Of a stretch of 57,604 nt of DNA, positions 32,818 to 41,598 are shown one piece after another. Below the pieces are notes generated by a model, which did no database searches, was not told the origin of the DNA, and worked only from the letters and a program-made list of their open reading frames with translations. A program made the position numbers and the translations under genes. Source of the DNA: Wenzhouxiangella sp. 15190 (lineage in GTDB: Bacteria; Pseudomonadota; Gammaproteobacteria; Xanthomonadales; Wenzhouxiangellaceae); the NCBI RefSeq assembly GCF_003417465.1, contig NZ_QVMV01000034.1, positions 1 to 57,604 on the forward strand, given 5' to 3'. Positions within the stretch are counted from its first letter, which is position 1. Each line of letters opens with the position of its first letter.

Positions 32818-33987
32818 TCAATCGGCTGGTACGTCGAAGGCCTGTCGAACCCAGGCCAGGTAGTGCTGGTCGGTGGAGACGATCTTGCCGGGCGAGTCGG
32901 AAAGCTTGACCACCGGCTGACCGTTGCACTCGGTCATCTTGATGACGATGTTGACCGGTTTCACGCCGGTATCGTGGGTGAGGTTGGTGCCGATGCCGAA
33001 TGAGACGTTGATCCGGTCGCGAAATCGCTCCCAGATTTCGGCGGCCCGGGGAATGGTCAGCGAGTCGGAGAAGATCAGGTTGCGCGTTTTCGGATCGACC
33101 CGGTTGTTGCGATAGTGCTCGATCATGGCTTCGCCCCATTCCATCGGGTCGCCCGAGTCCTGGCGGGCGCCGTCGAAAAGCTTGCAGAAGTACATGTCGA
33201 AATCGCGCAAGAAGGCCTTGAGACTGTAGGTGTCCGACAGCGCGATGCCCAGGTCCCCGCGGTATTCGCGTGCCCAGACCTCGAAGGCGAAGCGCTGGGT
33301 TTCGGCCAGGCGCGGGCCGAGCGCCTGGCAGGCCTGGATGAATTCGTGCGCCATGGTGCCGATCGGAACCAGCCCCAGTTCCTTGGCCAGGCGGACGTTA
33401 CTGGTGCCGCGAAAGCTTCCGGGAACCTCGGAGGCGAAGGTCTCGACGACCTCGTCGTGCCATTCGCGCGAGAAGCGGCGGCGGGTGCCGAAGTCGGCGA
33501 ATACGAACTCGTCCGGCCGGTCGAGCGCCTTGACCTGCTCGACCTTGTGATTGAGCCGCTTCCGTCCTTCGTCCAGTTCGTGATCCGGCCAGGTATGGCG
33601 GCTGTAGAGCTCGCTGATAATGGCCAGAACAGGCACCTCGAACAGGATGGTATGCAGCCAGGGCCCGCGAATCCGGATCGTGAGCTGCTCGTCGTCCTCG
33701 CCGATCTCGACGAAGCGCGACTGCAGGTGGAACAACCGCAGGAACTCGATGAAATCCGACTTCATGTAGCGCAGGCTGCTGAGGTAATTCAGTTCCTCGG
33801 GCCCGAGCTTGAGCGAGCAAAGGTGCTCGATCTCGCGCTCGAGATCCTGGCGGATGGGACGCAGATCGACGCCCTCGCTGCGGCACTTGAATTGATACTC
33901 AACCTCGGCACCGGGAAACTGGTGCAGCACGGCCTGCATCATCGAGTACTTGTAGATGTCGGTGTCGAGCAGCGATTCGAGGATCAC
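32818..33987 (-). CDS. pncB: Nicotinate phosphoribosyltransferase
   Basis: A 389-residue PncB that converts nicotinate plus PRPP to nicotinate mononucleotide in the Preiss-Handler NAD salvage path. Typical pieces are SLLDTDIYKYSMMQAV at the N-terminus, DFGTRRRFS (with the phosphoacceptor His expected in the region SREWH), SDTYSLKAFLRDF and LFDGARQDSGDP. GTG at 33987 overlaps the nicotinamidase stop (GTGA), so the two steps of the pathway are coupled. The longer open frame to 34446 lies on the nicotinamidase gene and is rejected. Confidence 0.95.
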   Translation of the reverse strand: MILESLLDTDIYKYSMMQAVLHQFPGAEVEYQFKCRSEGVDLRPIRQDLEREIEHLCSLKLGPEELNYLSSLRYMKSDFIEFLRLFHLQSRFVEIGEDDEQLTIRIRGPWLHTILFEVPVLAIISELYSRHTWPDHELDEGRKRLNHKVEQVKALDRPDEFVFADFGTRRRFSREWHDEVVETFASEVPGSFRGTSNVRLAKELGLVPIGTMAHEFIQACQALGPRLAETQRFAFEVWAREYRGDLGIALSDTYSLKAFLRDFDMYFCKLFDGARQDSGDPMEWGEAMIEHYRNNRVDPKTRNLIFSDSLTIPRAAEIWERFRDRINVSFGIGTNLTHDTGVKPVNIVIKMTECNGQPVVKLSDSPGKIVSTDQHYLAWVRQAFDVPAD

Positions 33988-34631
33988 GCCGGCTGCTCCA
34001 GTTCCTCGCAGCTGTCGATGAACTCGATGCCAGCCTTCTCCATCGCTTCGAGCGCTTCCTCGATGCTGTCGTCGGCAATGCCGCGGCAGGCGGCCCGGTT
34101 GAGAATCACCTGGAAGCCGGCCTGTTGCAGTTGCCGCGCGGTTGCCCAGACGCAGAAGTCGGTGGCGAGTCCGCCGACGAGTACATGGCTCACTTCGCGC
34201 GCCCGGAGCCACTCGATGACACCGGTGCTCATTTTCTCGGCGATGTCGTGGTAGCAGGCGCCGTAGGGATGCATGTCCAGCTCCACGCCCTTCCAGACGA
34301 AGAAGTCGTAGTCGGCCGGGCGGGGCAGGCCGGGAACGAGTTCGAAGCCTTCGGTGCCGGGCACGGCGTGGACCGGCCAGTGCTCCTCGACGTTGTCGCC
34401 CGCCACGCCGGGCTTGCCGATCTTTTCCGGATCGTCGGTGACCCACACGGCCCTGGGGCTGTGGGAGTCCTTCGAGCCCAGTCGAAAGGCGGCGAAGCCG
34501 GCCTGGCGATTGAGCTCGGGGCCGATGGTTTCGCCCTCGTCGACCGGCAGTTCATCGGGGCACAGTGGCGTGAACGTGCGTTGGGCGTCCACATCGAAAC
34601 TTGCAACGTATTGTTTTTCAGGAAGTTTCAT
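33984..34631 (-). CDS. pncA: Nicotinamidase / isochorismatase-family hydrolase
   Basis: A 215-residue amidase that turns nicotinamide into nicotinate. The catalytic triad is visible as Asp15 (FDVDAQRTF), Lys in FVWKGVE and Cys in ATDFCVWATA. The metal site may use the Asp/His of SKDSHSP. It feeds nicotinate to PncB encoded directly downstream. ATG 34631 has weak Shine-Dalgarno content. The head-to-tail pncA-pncB overlap is strong support for the function. Confidence 0.93.
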   Translation of the reverse strand: MKLPEKQYVASFDVDAQRTFTPLCPDELPVDEGETIGPELNRQAGFAAFRLGSKDSHSPRAVWVTDDPEKIGKPGVAGDNVEEHWPVHAVPGTEGFELVPGLPRPADYDFFVWKGVELDMHPYGACYHDIAEKMSTGVIEWLRAREVSHVLVGGLATDFCVWATARQLQQAGFQVILNRAACRGIADDSIEEALEAMEKAGIEFIDSCEELEQPA

Positions 34632-34753
34632 AAGTGTTTGGTGTTGGGTCGTCTATCCGTTCAGATGCGGTCGAGCGGACCCAATGCCAACCTCCGATTC
34701 GCTCTGTCATTGCAGAAATCGAGCAGCCGTTATTCACGATGCACCTTGCGCTT

Positions 34754-34878
34754 GTCGTCCCGGAAATCGCGAAGCGATTGTCCGGGGTCTCGCACATTTC
34801 GGCTGGCACTAAGCCATAGTCGTGCCCGGTGATGCCTGCGAGGCCCCGGATATCGGCTGACGCCGATTCCGGGGCGAC
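34754..34878. repeat. MITE-like dispersed repeat, copy A3 (best preserved)
   Basis: Begins GTCGTCCCGGAAATCGCGAA and ends TTCCGGGGCGAC. Inner arms GGGGTCTCGCACA and TGCGAGGCCCCGG are also complementary, so the RNA could form a multi-branched fold. It lies between pncA (start) and the AlsS-like gene (end). Confidence 0.85.
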
Positions 34879-34897
34879 ACATGATTAAAGACAGCGA

Positions 34898-36541
34898 TCA
34901 ATCGTCGATCGACGCACTCGCTTTCGGGATGGCCTCGAAAAGCTCGTGCTGGCTGTCGGCGTAGTCGATCGGGCAGTCGATCAGGTGGACGCCGGGACGG
35001 TCGAGGCATTCGCGCAACAGTTCATCAAGGTGAGGGGGCGACTCCGCCCGATAGCCGCTGGCGCCGTAACTTTCGGCATAGCGGACGAAATCGGGATTGC
35101 CGAAATCCAGGCCGAAGTCGGCCAGGCCCATGTCCTCTTGTTTCCACTTGATCATGCCGTAGGCGCCGTCGCGCAGTATCAGGACGACCAGGTCGAGTTC
35201 CAGCCGCACGGCTGTCTCGATTTCCTGGGAATTCATCATGAAACCGCCGTCGCCGCATATCGCCAGCACCTTGCGGTCCGGATGGACGAGACGGGCGGCC
35301 ATGGCGACCGGCAGCCCGGCGCCCATGGTCGCCAGGGCATTGTCGAGCAACAGGGTATTGGGCCGTGTGGTGCGATAGTTGCGAGCGAACCAGACCTTGT
35401 AGAGGCCGTTGTCGAGGCTGACGATGCCGTCCTCGGGCAGGGCATCGCGTACGGCGTGGACGACCCGCCGGGGATGGACCGGGAAACCATCCAGGTCGCG
35501 CCCACGATCCAGGTCCTCGAGCATGGCTGAGCGGACACGGTGGGCGAATTCGAAATCCCAGTGGTCCTGGACTTCGATTTTCTCGTCGATCTGCCAGACG
35601 GCGTTGGCGATATCGCCGGTGACTTCGATTTGCGGGAAGTAGACCGGGTCGACTTCGGCGCTGAAGAAGTTGACGTGAATGACGGTCCGGCGGCCCTCAC
35701 GCATGAAAAACGGCGGCTTTTCGACGACATCGTGGCCGATGTTGATGATGCAGTCGGCGCGTTCGATGACCCGGTGGGCGTAGTCGCCTTCCGAGAGCGC
35801 TGCGGTACCCATCCAGCAGTCCGTTTCCCCGACCACGCCCTTGCCCATCTGCGTGCTGACGAACGGGATGCCCGTATGGTCGATGAAACGCCGGAGCATG
35901 CGCGCGGTCAGCTTGCGATTGGCGCCGGCGCCGATCAGCAGGAGCGGGTGCCGGGCCTTTTCAATCGCCTCGACGGCAGCCTCGACGGCCTTTTCCTCGG
36001 CCACGGGACGGCGGTGCATACTGGCCTTGATCGGCAACTCATCGGTCTCTTCCTCACAGATGTCCTCGGGCAGCTCCAGGTGGGTGGTGCCGGGGCGTTC
36101 CTCCGCGGCCTGGCGAAAGGCCTCGCGGACGCGCGACGGGATGGTCGCCGCCGACACGATCTGTCGCGTGTAGCGGGTGACCGGCCGCATCAGGTCGACC
36201 ACGTCGATGATCTGGAAATGGCCTTGCTTGGACGTCTTGATGGGTTTCTGGCCGGTAATCAATACCAGGGGCATGGCGCCCAGTTCGGCATAGGCGGCCG
36301 GTGTGATCAGGTTGGTGGCGCCGGGTCCCAGCGTGGACAGACACACGCCCGGCTTGCCGGTCAGCCGCCCGTAACAGGCGGCCATGAAGCCGGCACCTTG
36401 CTCGTGGCGGGTGACGATCAGCTTGATGTTGGACTTGCGCAGGGCCTCGATCAGATCGAGGTTTTCCTCGCCGGGAACGGAGAAGACGTACTCGACGCCT
36501 TCGTTTTCCAGGCACTGGACGAACAGTTCGGCGGCGTTCAT
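34898..36541 (-). CDS. Acetolactate-synthase-like TPP enzyme (AlsS type)
   Basis: A 547-residue thiamine-diphosphate enzyme. The catalytic Glu is in VTRHEQGAGFMAA. The central domain has ITGQKPIKTSKQGHFQIIDV, typical of the catabolic acetolactate synthase (AlsS) branch. The C-terminal TPP-binding motif is GDGGFMMNSQEIE. It would condense two pyruvates to acetolactate, cytoplasmic. No regulatory small subunit (IlvH) and no acetolactate decarboxylase (AlsD) is nearby, so the pathway is unclear. ATG 36541 fits the domain start; an upstream in-frame ATG at 36559 adds six residues. Confidence 0.85.
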   Translation of the reverse strand: MNAAELFVQCLENEGVEYVFSVPGEENLDLIEALRKSNIKLIVTRHEQGAGFMAACYGRLTGKPGVCLSTLGPGATNLITPAAYAELGAMPLVLITGQKPIKTSKQGHFQIIDVVDLMRPVTRYTRQIVSAATIPSRVREAFRQAAEERPGTTHLELPEDICEEETDELPIKASMHRRPVAEEKAVEAAVEAIEKARHPLLLIGAGANRKLTARMLRRFIDHTGIPFVSTQMGKGVVGETDCWMGTAALSEGDYAHRVIERADCIINIGHDVVEKPPFFMREGRRTVIHVNFFSAEVDPVYFPQIEVTGDIANAVWQIDEKIEVQDHWDFEFAHRVRSAMLEDLDRGRDLDGFPVHPRRVVHAVRDALPEDGIVSLDNGLYKVWFARNYRTTRPNTLLLDNALATMGAGLPVAMAARLVHPDRKVLAICGDGGFMMNSQEIETAVRLELDLVVLILRDGAYGMIKWKQEDMGLADFGLDFGNPDFVRYAESYGASGYRAESPPHLDELLRECLDRPGVHLIDCPIDYADSQHELFEAIPKASASIDD

Positions 36542-36652
36542 GGGTTCATGGTGCCCCATTGGGTGTGAATGTGCCACCCGGAGGGGTGGCGCGTCGCGAC
36601 CAGTGACTTCGTTACGCGCCGGTGGCTCGCAGGTCATTTTGCGGCACTGATG

Positions 36653-36717
36653 AGAAGCACCAAATTCGAAGCACCAAATCTCAAACAAATTCGAAATTCG
36701 AATAACCCAAACACGAT
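36653..36717. repeat. Heptamer-type repeat (AAATTCG family), copy 2 (single arm)
   Basis: 65 bases nearly identical to the left arm of the element at 19411, including GAAGCACCAAATC, AAACAAATTCGAAATTCGAA, an ACCCAAA unit and CACGAT. The complementary right arm is missing here. Confidence 0.85.
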
Positions 36718-36768
36718 CTCTGCCGTCCGTGGCTTGCAGCACACCCATTGCAGTGGCAATCTGATTAC

Positions 36769-37413
36769 ATGGCCAGCAACGCCGATTACCGCGCCGTCTA
36801 TCGGCAGGAAAATATCGGCCCGAGCTATTCGGGCAAGGCGCATTTCGCGTTCGTACTGGCTTTCACGCTGGGAGGCATCGCCTTCTGCGTATGGCGGCTG
36901 GAGGCGGTTTCAGCCCTGGAATGGCTGACCATTCCGCTGACCTTTCTCTATGCCAACCTGGTCGAGTATGTCGGCCATCGCTGGGTCATGCACAGATACG
37001 TGCCTGGGCTGGGATTGATCTACAAGCGTCATGCCGGGCAGCACCATCGTTTCTTCACCGATCGGCACATGGCGCTGGAAGGCTGGCAGGACTGCCGGGT
37101 GGTGCTCTTCCCGGCCGTGCTGATGGTGTTCTTCTTCGGAGCGTTTGCGCTGCCAATCGGCCTGTTGCTGGCCTGGCTGGCCACACCCAACGTGGCCTGG
37201 TTGTTCGTGGCCACCGCCCTGGGCTATTACCTCAACTACGAATTGTTGCACCTGGCCTACCATCTGCCCGAGGATTCAAGCCTGTTGCAGTTTCCCTTCC
37301 TGCGCCGCCTCCGGCGTTTGCACCATCGCCATCACGAGTCGACCCTGATGGCACACAAGAACTTCAATATTACCTATCCGATTGGCGACTGGCTGTTTCG
37401 TACGCGGGTCTGA
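36769..37413 (+). CDS. Membrane di-iron hydroxylase (fatty acid hydroxylase superfamily)
   Basis: A 214-residue integral membrane protein with about four helices. Histidine clusters form the di-iron site: EYVGHRWVMHR, HAGQHHRFF and LHHRHHES, with a further His in YLNYELLHLAYH. This is the sterol desaturase/fatty acid hydroxylase pattern. The substrate could be a lipid, sterol-like compound or carotenoid. ATG 36769 is used; a TTG at 36748 is possible but has no benefit. It is divergent from the AlsS-like gene with a repeat between them. Confidence 0.85.
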   Translation: MASNADYRAVYRQENIGPSYSGKAHFAFVLAFTLGGIAFCVWRLEAVSALEWLTIPLTFLYANLVEYVGHRWVMHRYVPGLGLIYKRHAGQHHRFFTDRHMALEGWQDCRVVLFPAVLMVFFFGAFALPIGLLLAWLATPNVAWLFVATALGYYLNYELLHLAYHLPEDSSLLQFPFLRRLRRLHHRHHESTLMAHKNFNITYPIGDWLFRTRV

Positions 37414-37421
37414 ATGCCCCT

Positions 37422-37502
37422 GTCGTCCCGGCCCTTGAGCCGGGATCTCGCACATTCTGATCCGGCACGGCCCGACTGAGTGCCGCCTGAAGATGTGCGA
37501 CA
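37422..37502. repeat. MITE-like dispersed repeat, copy A4 (short form)
   Basis: Begins GTCGTCCCGGCCCTTGAGCC, with a terminal hairpin CCCGGCCCTTGAGCCGGG, and contains TCTCGCACATTCTGA and GATGTGCGACA. The right outer end is lost. It lies between two convergent genes. Confidence 0.75.
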
Positions 37503-37511
37503 GGGTGGATG

Positions 37512-38171
37512 TCATTCTAGCGTCTGTATGAACGCGTCGGCCTCGGCGATGGCTTCGTTCATGGCGGCGACCAGCGCTTCGGTGTCCGACTCGATGCTGT
37601 CGAGTTCGTCTCCGAGGGCAGAGATGGCGCGGGCGTTGAGGTTGTGCTTGAGAAACAGCACCTGATCCTGAAAGGCCTGAAGCACGGGGTCCATCGTGGC
37701 TTCGGCACGTTCCATGGCCGCGATCATGCGCTCGTAGCGGTTTTGTGTTTCCTGCATGAGTTCGCGTGATCGCCGGCGCAGGTCCGCACTCTCGTAGTCG
37801 TCGAGTTCGTTCGCCCATTCGTCGAACAGGTCTTCGGCCACGTTGCGGACTTTGTCGATGCGCTGGCGCACCCGATCGGCATCCTTGACGCTGCGCTCGT
37901 AAGAGCGGTTCAGATTGTCGTAGAGATCTTCCAGTTCGCCGCCGTCGAAAGCCACCGTGGCCCGGAACTGCTCGAGCGCGGAGGAAAATTGCTCCTTGGC
38001 GTCGTCCTGGGCGTCGCGCGCAGACTCGACGTTGTCCGACAGGATGTCGCGTTTTTCCACGCCGAAGGCCTCCAGCGTGCGGTACTTGACCGTCTGGCAG
38101 CCGGCCAGGGCGGCTAGCGCAACAAGCAGCGCCAGGGCGATTTGTGTCTGGATACGGGTTGCCGGGCGCAT
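37512..38171 (-). CDS. DUF2959 family lipoprotein
   Basis: A 219-residue lipoprotein with lipobox LAGC (about Cys24) followed by an almost fully helical mature part. DUF2959 marks are YRTLEAFGVEKRDIL, AKEQFSSALEQF and VLFLKHNLNARAI. Charged heptads suggest a long coiled coil in the periplasm. The function is unknown. ATG 38171 is chosen because GGAG sits at the right distance; ATGs at 38192 and 38201 would only lengthen the signal n-region. Confidence 0.88.
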   Translation of the reverse strand: MRPATRIQTQIALALLVALAALAGCQTVKYRTLEAFGVEKRDILSDNVESARDAQDDAKEQFSSALEQFRATVAFDGGELEDLYDNLNRSYERSVKDADRVRQRIDKVRNVAEDLFDEWANELDDYESADLRRRSRELMQETQNRYERMIAAMERAEATMDPVLQAFQDQVLFLKHNLNARAISALGDELDSIESDTEALVAAMNEAIAEADAFIQTLE

Positions 38172-38222
38172 GGCGTGCTCCGATGGATTCATTGCTCGCA
38201 TTCTAACCGGCGTTTTCAGGAT

Positions 38223-38337
38223 GTCGTCCCGGCCTTAGAGCCGGGACGCCGCGCATTCCCTTTTTGAACGGACCCAGCTCATTGCCCGCCGAGATGTGCG
38301 AGGCCCCGGATAGGCGCTTCGCACCTTCCGGGGCGAC
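38223..38337. repeat. MITE-like dispersed repeat, copy A5
   Basis: GTCGTCCCGGCCTTAGAGCC at the left end, inner GATGTGCGAGGCCCCGGATA, and TTCCGGGGCGAC at the right end. It lies 10 bases from copy A6, making a tandem pair. Confidence 0.82.
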
Positions 38338-38347
38338 AGCTACTGGG

Positions 38348-38430
38348 GTCGTCCCGGCCTTGAGCCGGGACCCCGCACGTTTCCTTTCTGCACGACCTCG
38401 TTCACTGCCGGCCGGGATGTCCGGGTCGAC
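38348..38430. repeat. MITE-like dispersed repeat, copy A6 (short form)
   Basis: GTCGTCCCGGCCTTGAGCCG at the left end with a perfect CCCGGCCTTGAGCCGGG hairpin, and GATGTCCGGGTCGAC at the right end. It lies directly before the 3' end of the RND permease gene. Confidence 0.78.
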
Positions 38431-38436
38431 AAAGGG

Positions 38437-41400
38437 TCAAGCTTCCTGTGAGGCCACCATGCCGGTGCGTTCGCGTCCCAGGATGCGCTGCAGGAGATGG
38501 ACGAAGTCGTCGCCGATCAGGTAGAGGATCGGAATCAGGCCCAGTGTGATGACGGTGGCGAAGACGATGCCGAAGGCCAGCGAGGTCGCCATCGGGATGA
38601 CGATCTGCGCCTGCAGGCTGGTCTCGAAGAACACGATCGGCGCCAGCCCCAGGAACGTCGTTGCCGAAGTCAGGATGATGGGCCGAAAGCGCGAGCGGGC
38701 GGCCTTGACGGCCGCGTCGATGCGCGACTCGCCGGCCCGGCGATGCCGGTTGACGAAGTCGACGAGGATCAGGCTGTCGTTGACCACCACACCGGCGAGC
38801 GCGATGATGCCGAAGAAACTGAGCATGCTGATGGGGATTCCCAGCAGCCAATGGCCGGCCACGGCGCCCACCATGCCGAAGGGAATGACCGACATGATCA
38901 GCAAGGGCTGCAGGTAGGAGCGCAACGGCACGGCGATCAACGCGTAGATCAGGAAAAGGGCAAATGCCGTGCCGATCAACAGATCGCGCGCGACTTCCTG
39001 CTGGCTGCGCGTCGCGCCGGACACCCGGTAGCTGACGCTGGGATAGCCGGCCAGGATTTCCGGCAGGTGTGTCTGGCGCAATTCTTCGGTGATGCGGCCC
39101 GGTTCGGCAATCTCCTTGTCGACGCGCGCGGTGACGCTGATCGAGCGCTGGCGGTCGAAGCGGCGGATCACCGAGGGGCTGTTGCCGACCTTCACGTCGG
39201 CGACCGAACCGAAAGGCACTTCCGAGCCGTCGGGCGTGCGAATCCGCATGGCCTCCAGGTATCCCTCCGAGGTGCGCTGCTCGCGCGGGTAGCGCACCAT
39301 CACGCGTACGTCGTCCTGGCCGCGCTGGATGCGCTGGACTTCCTCGCCGAAGAAAGCCTGACGGACCTGCCGGGCCAGGTTCTGCTGGCTCAGGCCCAGC
39401 ACTTCGGCCTCGGGCTTGATTTCAAGCTGCAGCTCCTTCAGGCCGCCTTCAAAGGAATTGCGCACATCATAGGTGCCCTCGTAACCGTTGACGCGGCTCT
39501 CGAGGTCGGCCGCGGCTGACTCGAGCTGGTCGAGATCGTTGCCCACGAGCTGGAAGGAGATATCCGGCCCGCCGCCGCCCGGTCCGCCGCCGGCGTTGCC
39601 GATACGAAGGCCGCGCGCGCCGGGAATCTGACCGACGGCCTCGCGCCATGCGCGCTCCAGTTCGGTGATGGTGACGGGGCTGTCCTCGTTGCGCGCGAGC
39701 TCCACCAGCATGCCCCCGGAAGTATCCGAACCCGACCAGGCGAAGACCGTACGCACGATATCGTCCTCCAGGCCGTGTTTCTCCTGGAGTTTTTCGTCGG
39801 CCGCTTCGAGCTTCCTGGCCAGCCGGTCCATGTTGGCGTGCGTGACGTAGGCCGGCGTGCCCTCGTTCATTTCAAGTTCGGCCTGCATGAAGTCGCCGGT
39901 AAAGTCGGGGAAAAACACCCTGGGGACTATGCCGCCGAAGACCAGCCCGAGCGAGAGAATGAGGATCGAAATAAAGGCCGCCAGCGATAGATAGCGGTTG
40001 CGCATGAGGACGCCCAGCGACGGCAGGTAGAAGCGATCCACGAACCGGAACATGCCGTCGGAAAAGCTGCGCTGGAAACGAATGAAGCGGTTGGTCGTAT
40101 CCGGATCGTGCTTCTTGATGCGCATGTGCGCCAGGTGGGCGGGCAGGATCAGCTTGGACTCCACCAGGGACATGAACAGGCACAGCACGACCACCCAGCC
40201 GATCGCTGCGAAGAACTGCCCCGAAATACCGGAGATCATCAGGATCGGCAGGAATGCGGCGATCGTCGTGAGAACGCCGAAGGTGGCGGGAATGGCAACC
40301 TTGTAGACGCCGTTGACCACGTTGTCGACCGAGTGCCCCTTCTCGCGGATCTCGGTATAGGCGGACTCGCCCATGACAATGGCGTCGTCGACCACGATGC
40401 CGAGCACCACCAGGAAGCCGAACAGGCTGATCAGGTTGATGGTTACACCAACCGCCGGCAGCATCCACAGCGCGCCGAGGAAGGCGATCAGCAGGCCAAC
40501 CATCACCCAGAAGGCCAGCTTCAGGCGCAGGAACAGCGCGAGGATGAGGAAGACCAGGACGGCGCCGGCGATCAGGTTCTTGCCCATCATCTCCATGCGG
40601 CCCTTGAGGTAGTAGGAGATATCGGCCCACCAGTCGACGCTGAGGCCGTCGGGCAGTTCTTCCTGTTTTTCGGCGATGTAGTCGCGTACCGCCTCGGAAA
40701 CGGCCAGGGCGTTCTGCTCGCCCACGCTGAGGATGCGGATGGCGGTGGCCGGCTGGCCGTTGTGACGAGCATAGCGCTCGCGCTCGACGAAGCCGTCGCG
40801 AATGGTGGCGATATCGCGCACCAGTACGCGAGAGCCGTCCGGGTTGGAGCGAACCACGATGTCTTCGAAATCGCGGCCGACGTATGCCTGGCCGATGGTG
40901 CGCACCAGCACGTCGCCGCCGGCGGTTTCGATGCGTCCGCCCGGCAGGTCCAGCGAGGATTCGCGGATCGCCTGGGCTACTTCACCCAGCGTCAGGTCGT
41001 AGGAGCGAAGCGTTTCCTCGCGCACTTCGATGCCGATCTCGTAGGCACGGGTGCCGACCAATTCGGCGCGGGTGACGTCGGGCAGGGCGATGATCTCGTC
41101 CCGGATGTCGCGGGCGGCTTCCTTGAGTGTGCGTTCGCCGACATCGCCGAAAACCGATACCCAGATGACCTCCTGGGTCCAGGTGTTGCGTTGATAGACC
41201 GGTCGTTCGGTCTCCGCCGGGAAGGTCGAGATGGAGTCCACGCGCGTCTTGATCTCGTCGAGCACCTCGAGTACGTCATAGTCCTGATTGACCTCGACCT
41301 GAACGCTGCCGGAGCCCTCGCGCCCGGTGGCGACCATTTCCTTGATGCCCTCGATGTCCTGGATGGTTTCCTCGATCTTGATCAGCACACCCTGCTCGAC

Positions 41401-41598
41401 GTCGCGCGGTGTGCCGCCGCGGTAGGGCACCGTCACCGTGACGTAGTTGGTCTCGATCCTCGGCTGGATTTCCTTGGTGATGGTGAATGCCGTGACCAGG
41501 CCGCCGAACAGCAGGCACAGCATCAGAAGGTTGGCCGCCACGGAGTTGTTGGCGAACCAGGCAATGATGTTGCCGTACCAGTTGCGTTCGGGATTCAT
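38437..41598 (-). CDS. RND efflux pump inner-membrane permease 1
   Basis: A 1053-residue AcrB-fold transporter with 12 transmembrane helices and two large periplasmic loops. The helix-4 proton-relay Asp pair is in LGIVVDDAIVMGESA. The start WYGNIIAWFANNSVAANLL and the periplasmic block GGRIETAGGDVLVRTIGQA are standard. It expels small amphiphilic compounds in a proton-driven way together with its adaptor (overlap ATGA at 41595-41598). No TolC-like outer-membrane gene is in the window, so it would use one encoded elsewhere. Substrate unknown. Confidence 0.95.
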   Translation of the reverse strand: MNPERNWYGNIIAWFANNSVAANLLMLCLLFGGLVTAFTITKEIQPRIETNYVTVTVPYRGGTPRDVEQGVLIKIEETIQDIEGIKEMVATGREGSGSVQVEVNQDYDVLEVLDEIKTRVDSISTFPAETERPVYQRNTWTQEVIWVSVFGDVGERTLKEAARDIRDEIIALPDVTRAELVGTRAYEIGIEVREETLRSYDLTLGEVAQAIRESSLDLPGGRIETAGGDVLVRTIGQAYVGRDFEDIVVRSNPDGSRVLVRDIATIRDGFVERERYARHNGQPATAIRILSVGEQNALAVSEAVRDYIAEKQEELPDGLSVDWWADISYYLKGRMEMMGKNLIAGAVLVFLILALFLRLKLAFWVMVGLLIAFLGALWMLPAVGVTINLISLFGFLVVLGIVVDDAIVMGESAYTEIREKGHSVDNVVNGVYKVAIPATFGVLTTIAAFLPILMISGISGQFFAAIGWVVVLCLFMSLVESKLILPAHLAHMRIKKHDPDTTNRFIRFQRSFSDGMFRFVDRFYLPSLGVLMRNRYLSLAAFISILILSLGLVFGGIVPRVFFPDFTGDFMQAELEMNEGTPAYVTHANMDRLARKLEAADEKLQEKHGLEDDIVRTVFAWSGSDTSGGMLVELARNEDSPVTITELERAWREAVGQIPGARGLRIGNAGGGPGGGGPDISFQLVGNDLDQLESAAADLESRVNGYEGTYDVRNSFEGGLKELQLEIKPEAEVLGLSQQNLARQVRQAFFGEEVQRIQRGQDDVRVMVRYPREQRTSEGYLEAMRIRTPDGSEVPFGSVADVKVGNSPSVIRRFDRQRSISVTARVDKEIAEPGRITEELRQTHLPEILAGYPSVSYRVSGATRSQQEVARDLLIGTAFALFLIYALIAVPLRSYLQPLLIMSVIPFGMVGAVAGHWLLGIPISMLSFFGIIALAGVVVNDSLILVDFVNRHRRAGESRIDAAVKAARSRFRPIILTSATTFLGLAPIVFFETSLQAQIVIPMATSLAFGIVFATVITLGLIPILYLIGDDFVHLLQRILGRERTGMVASQEA

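Noticed and set aside
32818-34446. Longer pncB frame with ~150 extra N-terminal residues
   Set aside because: The extension reads through pncA in another frame and is Arg/Ala-rich low-quality sequence. GTG 33987 starts the real protein.
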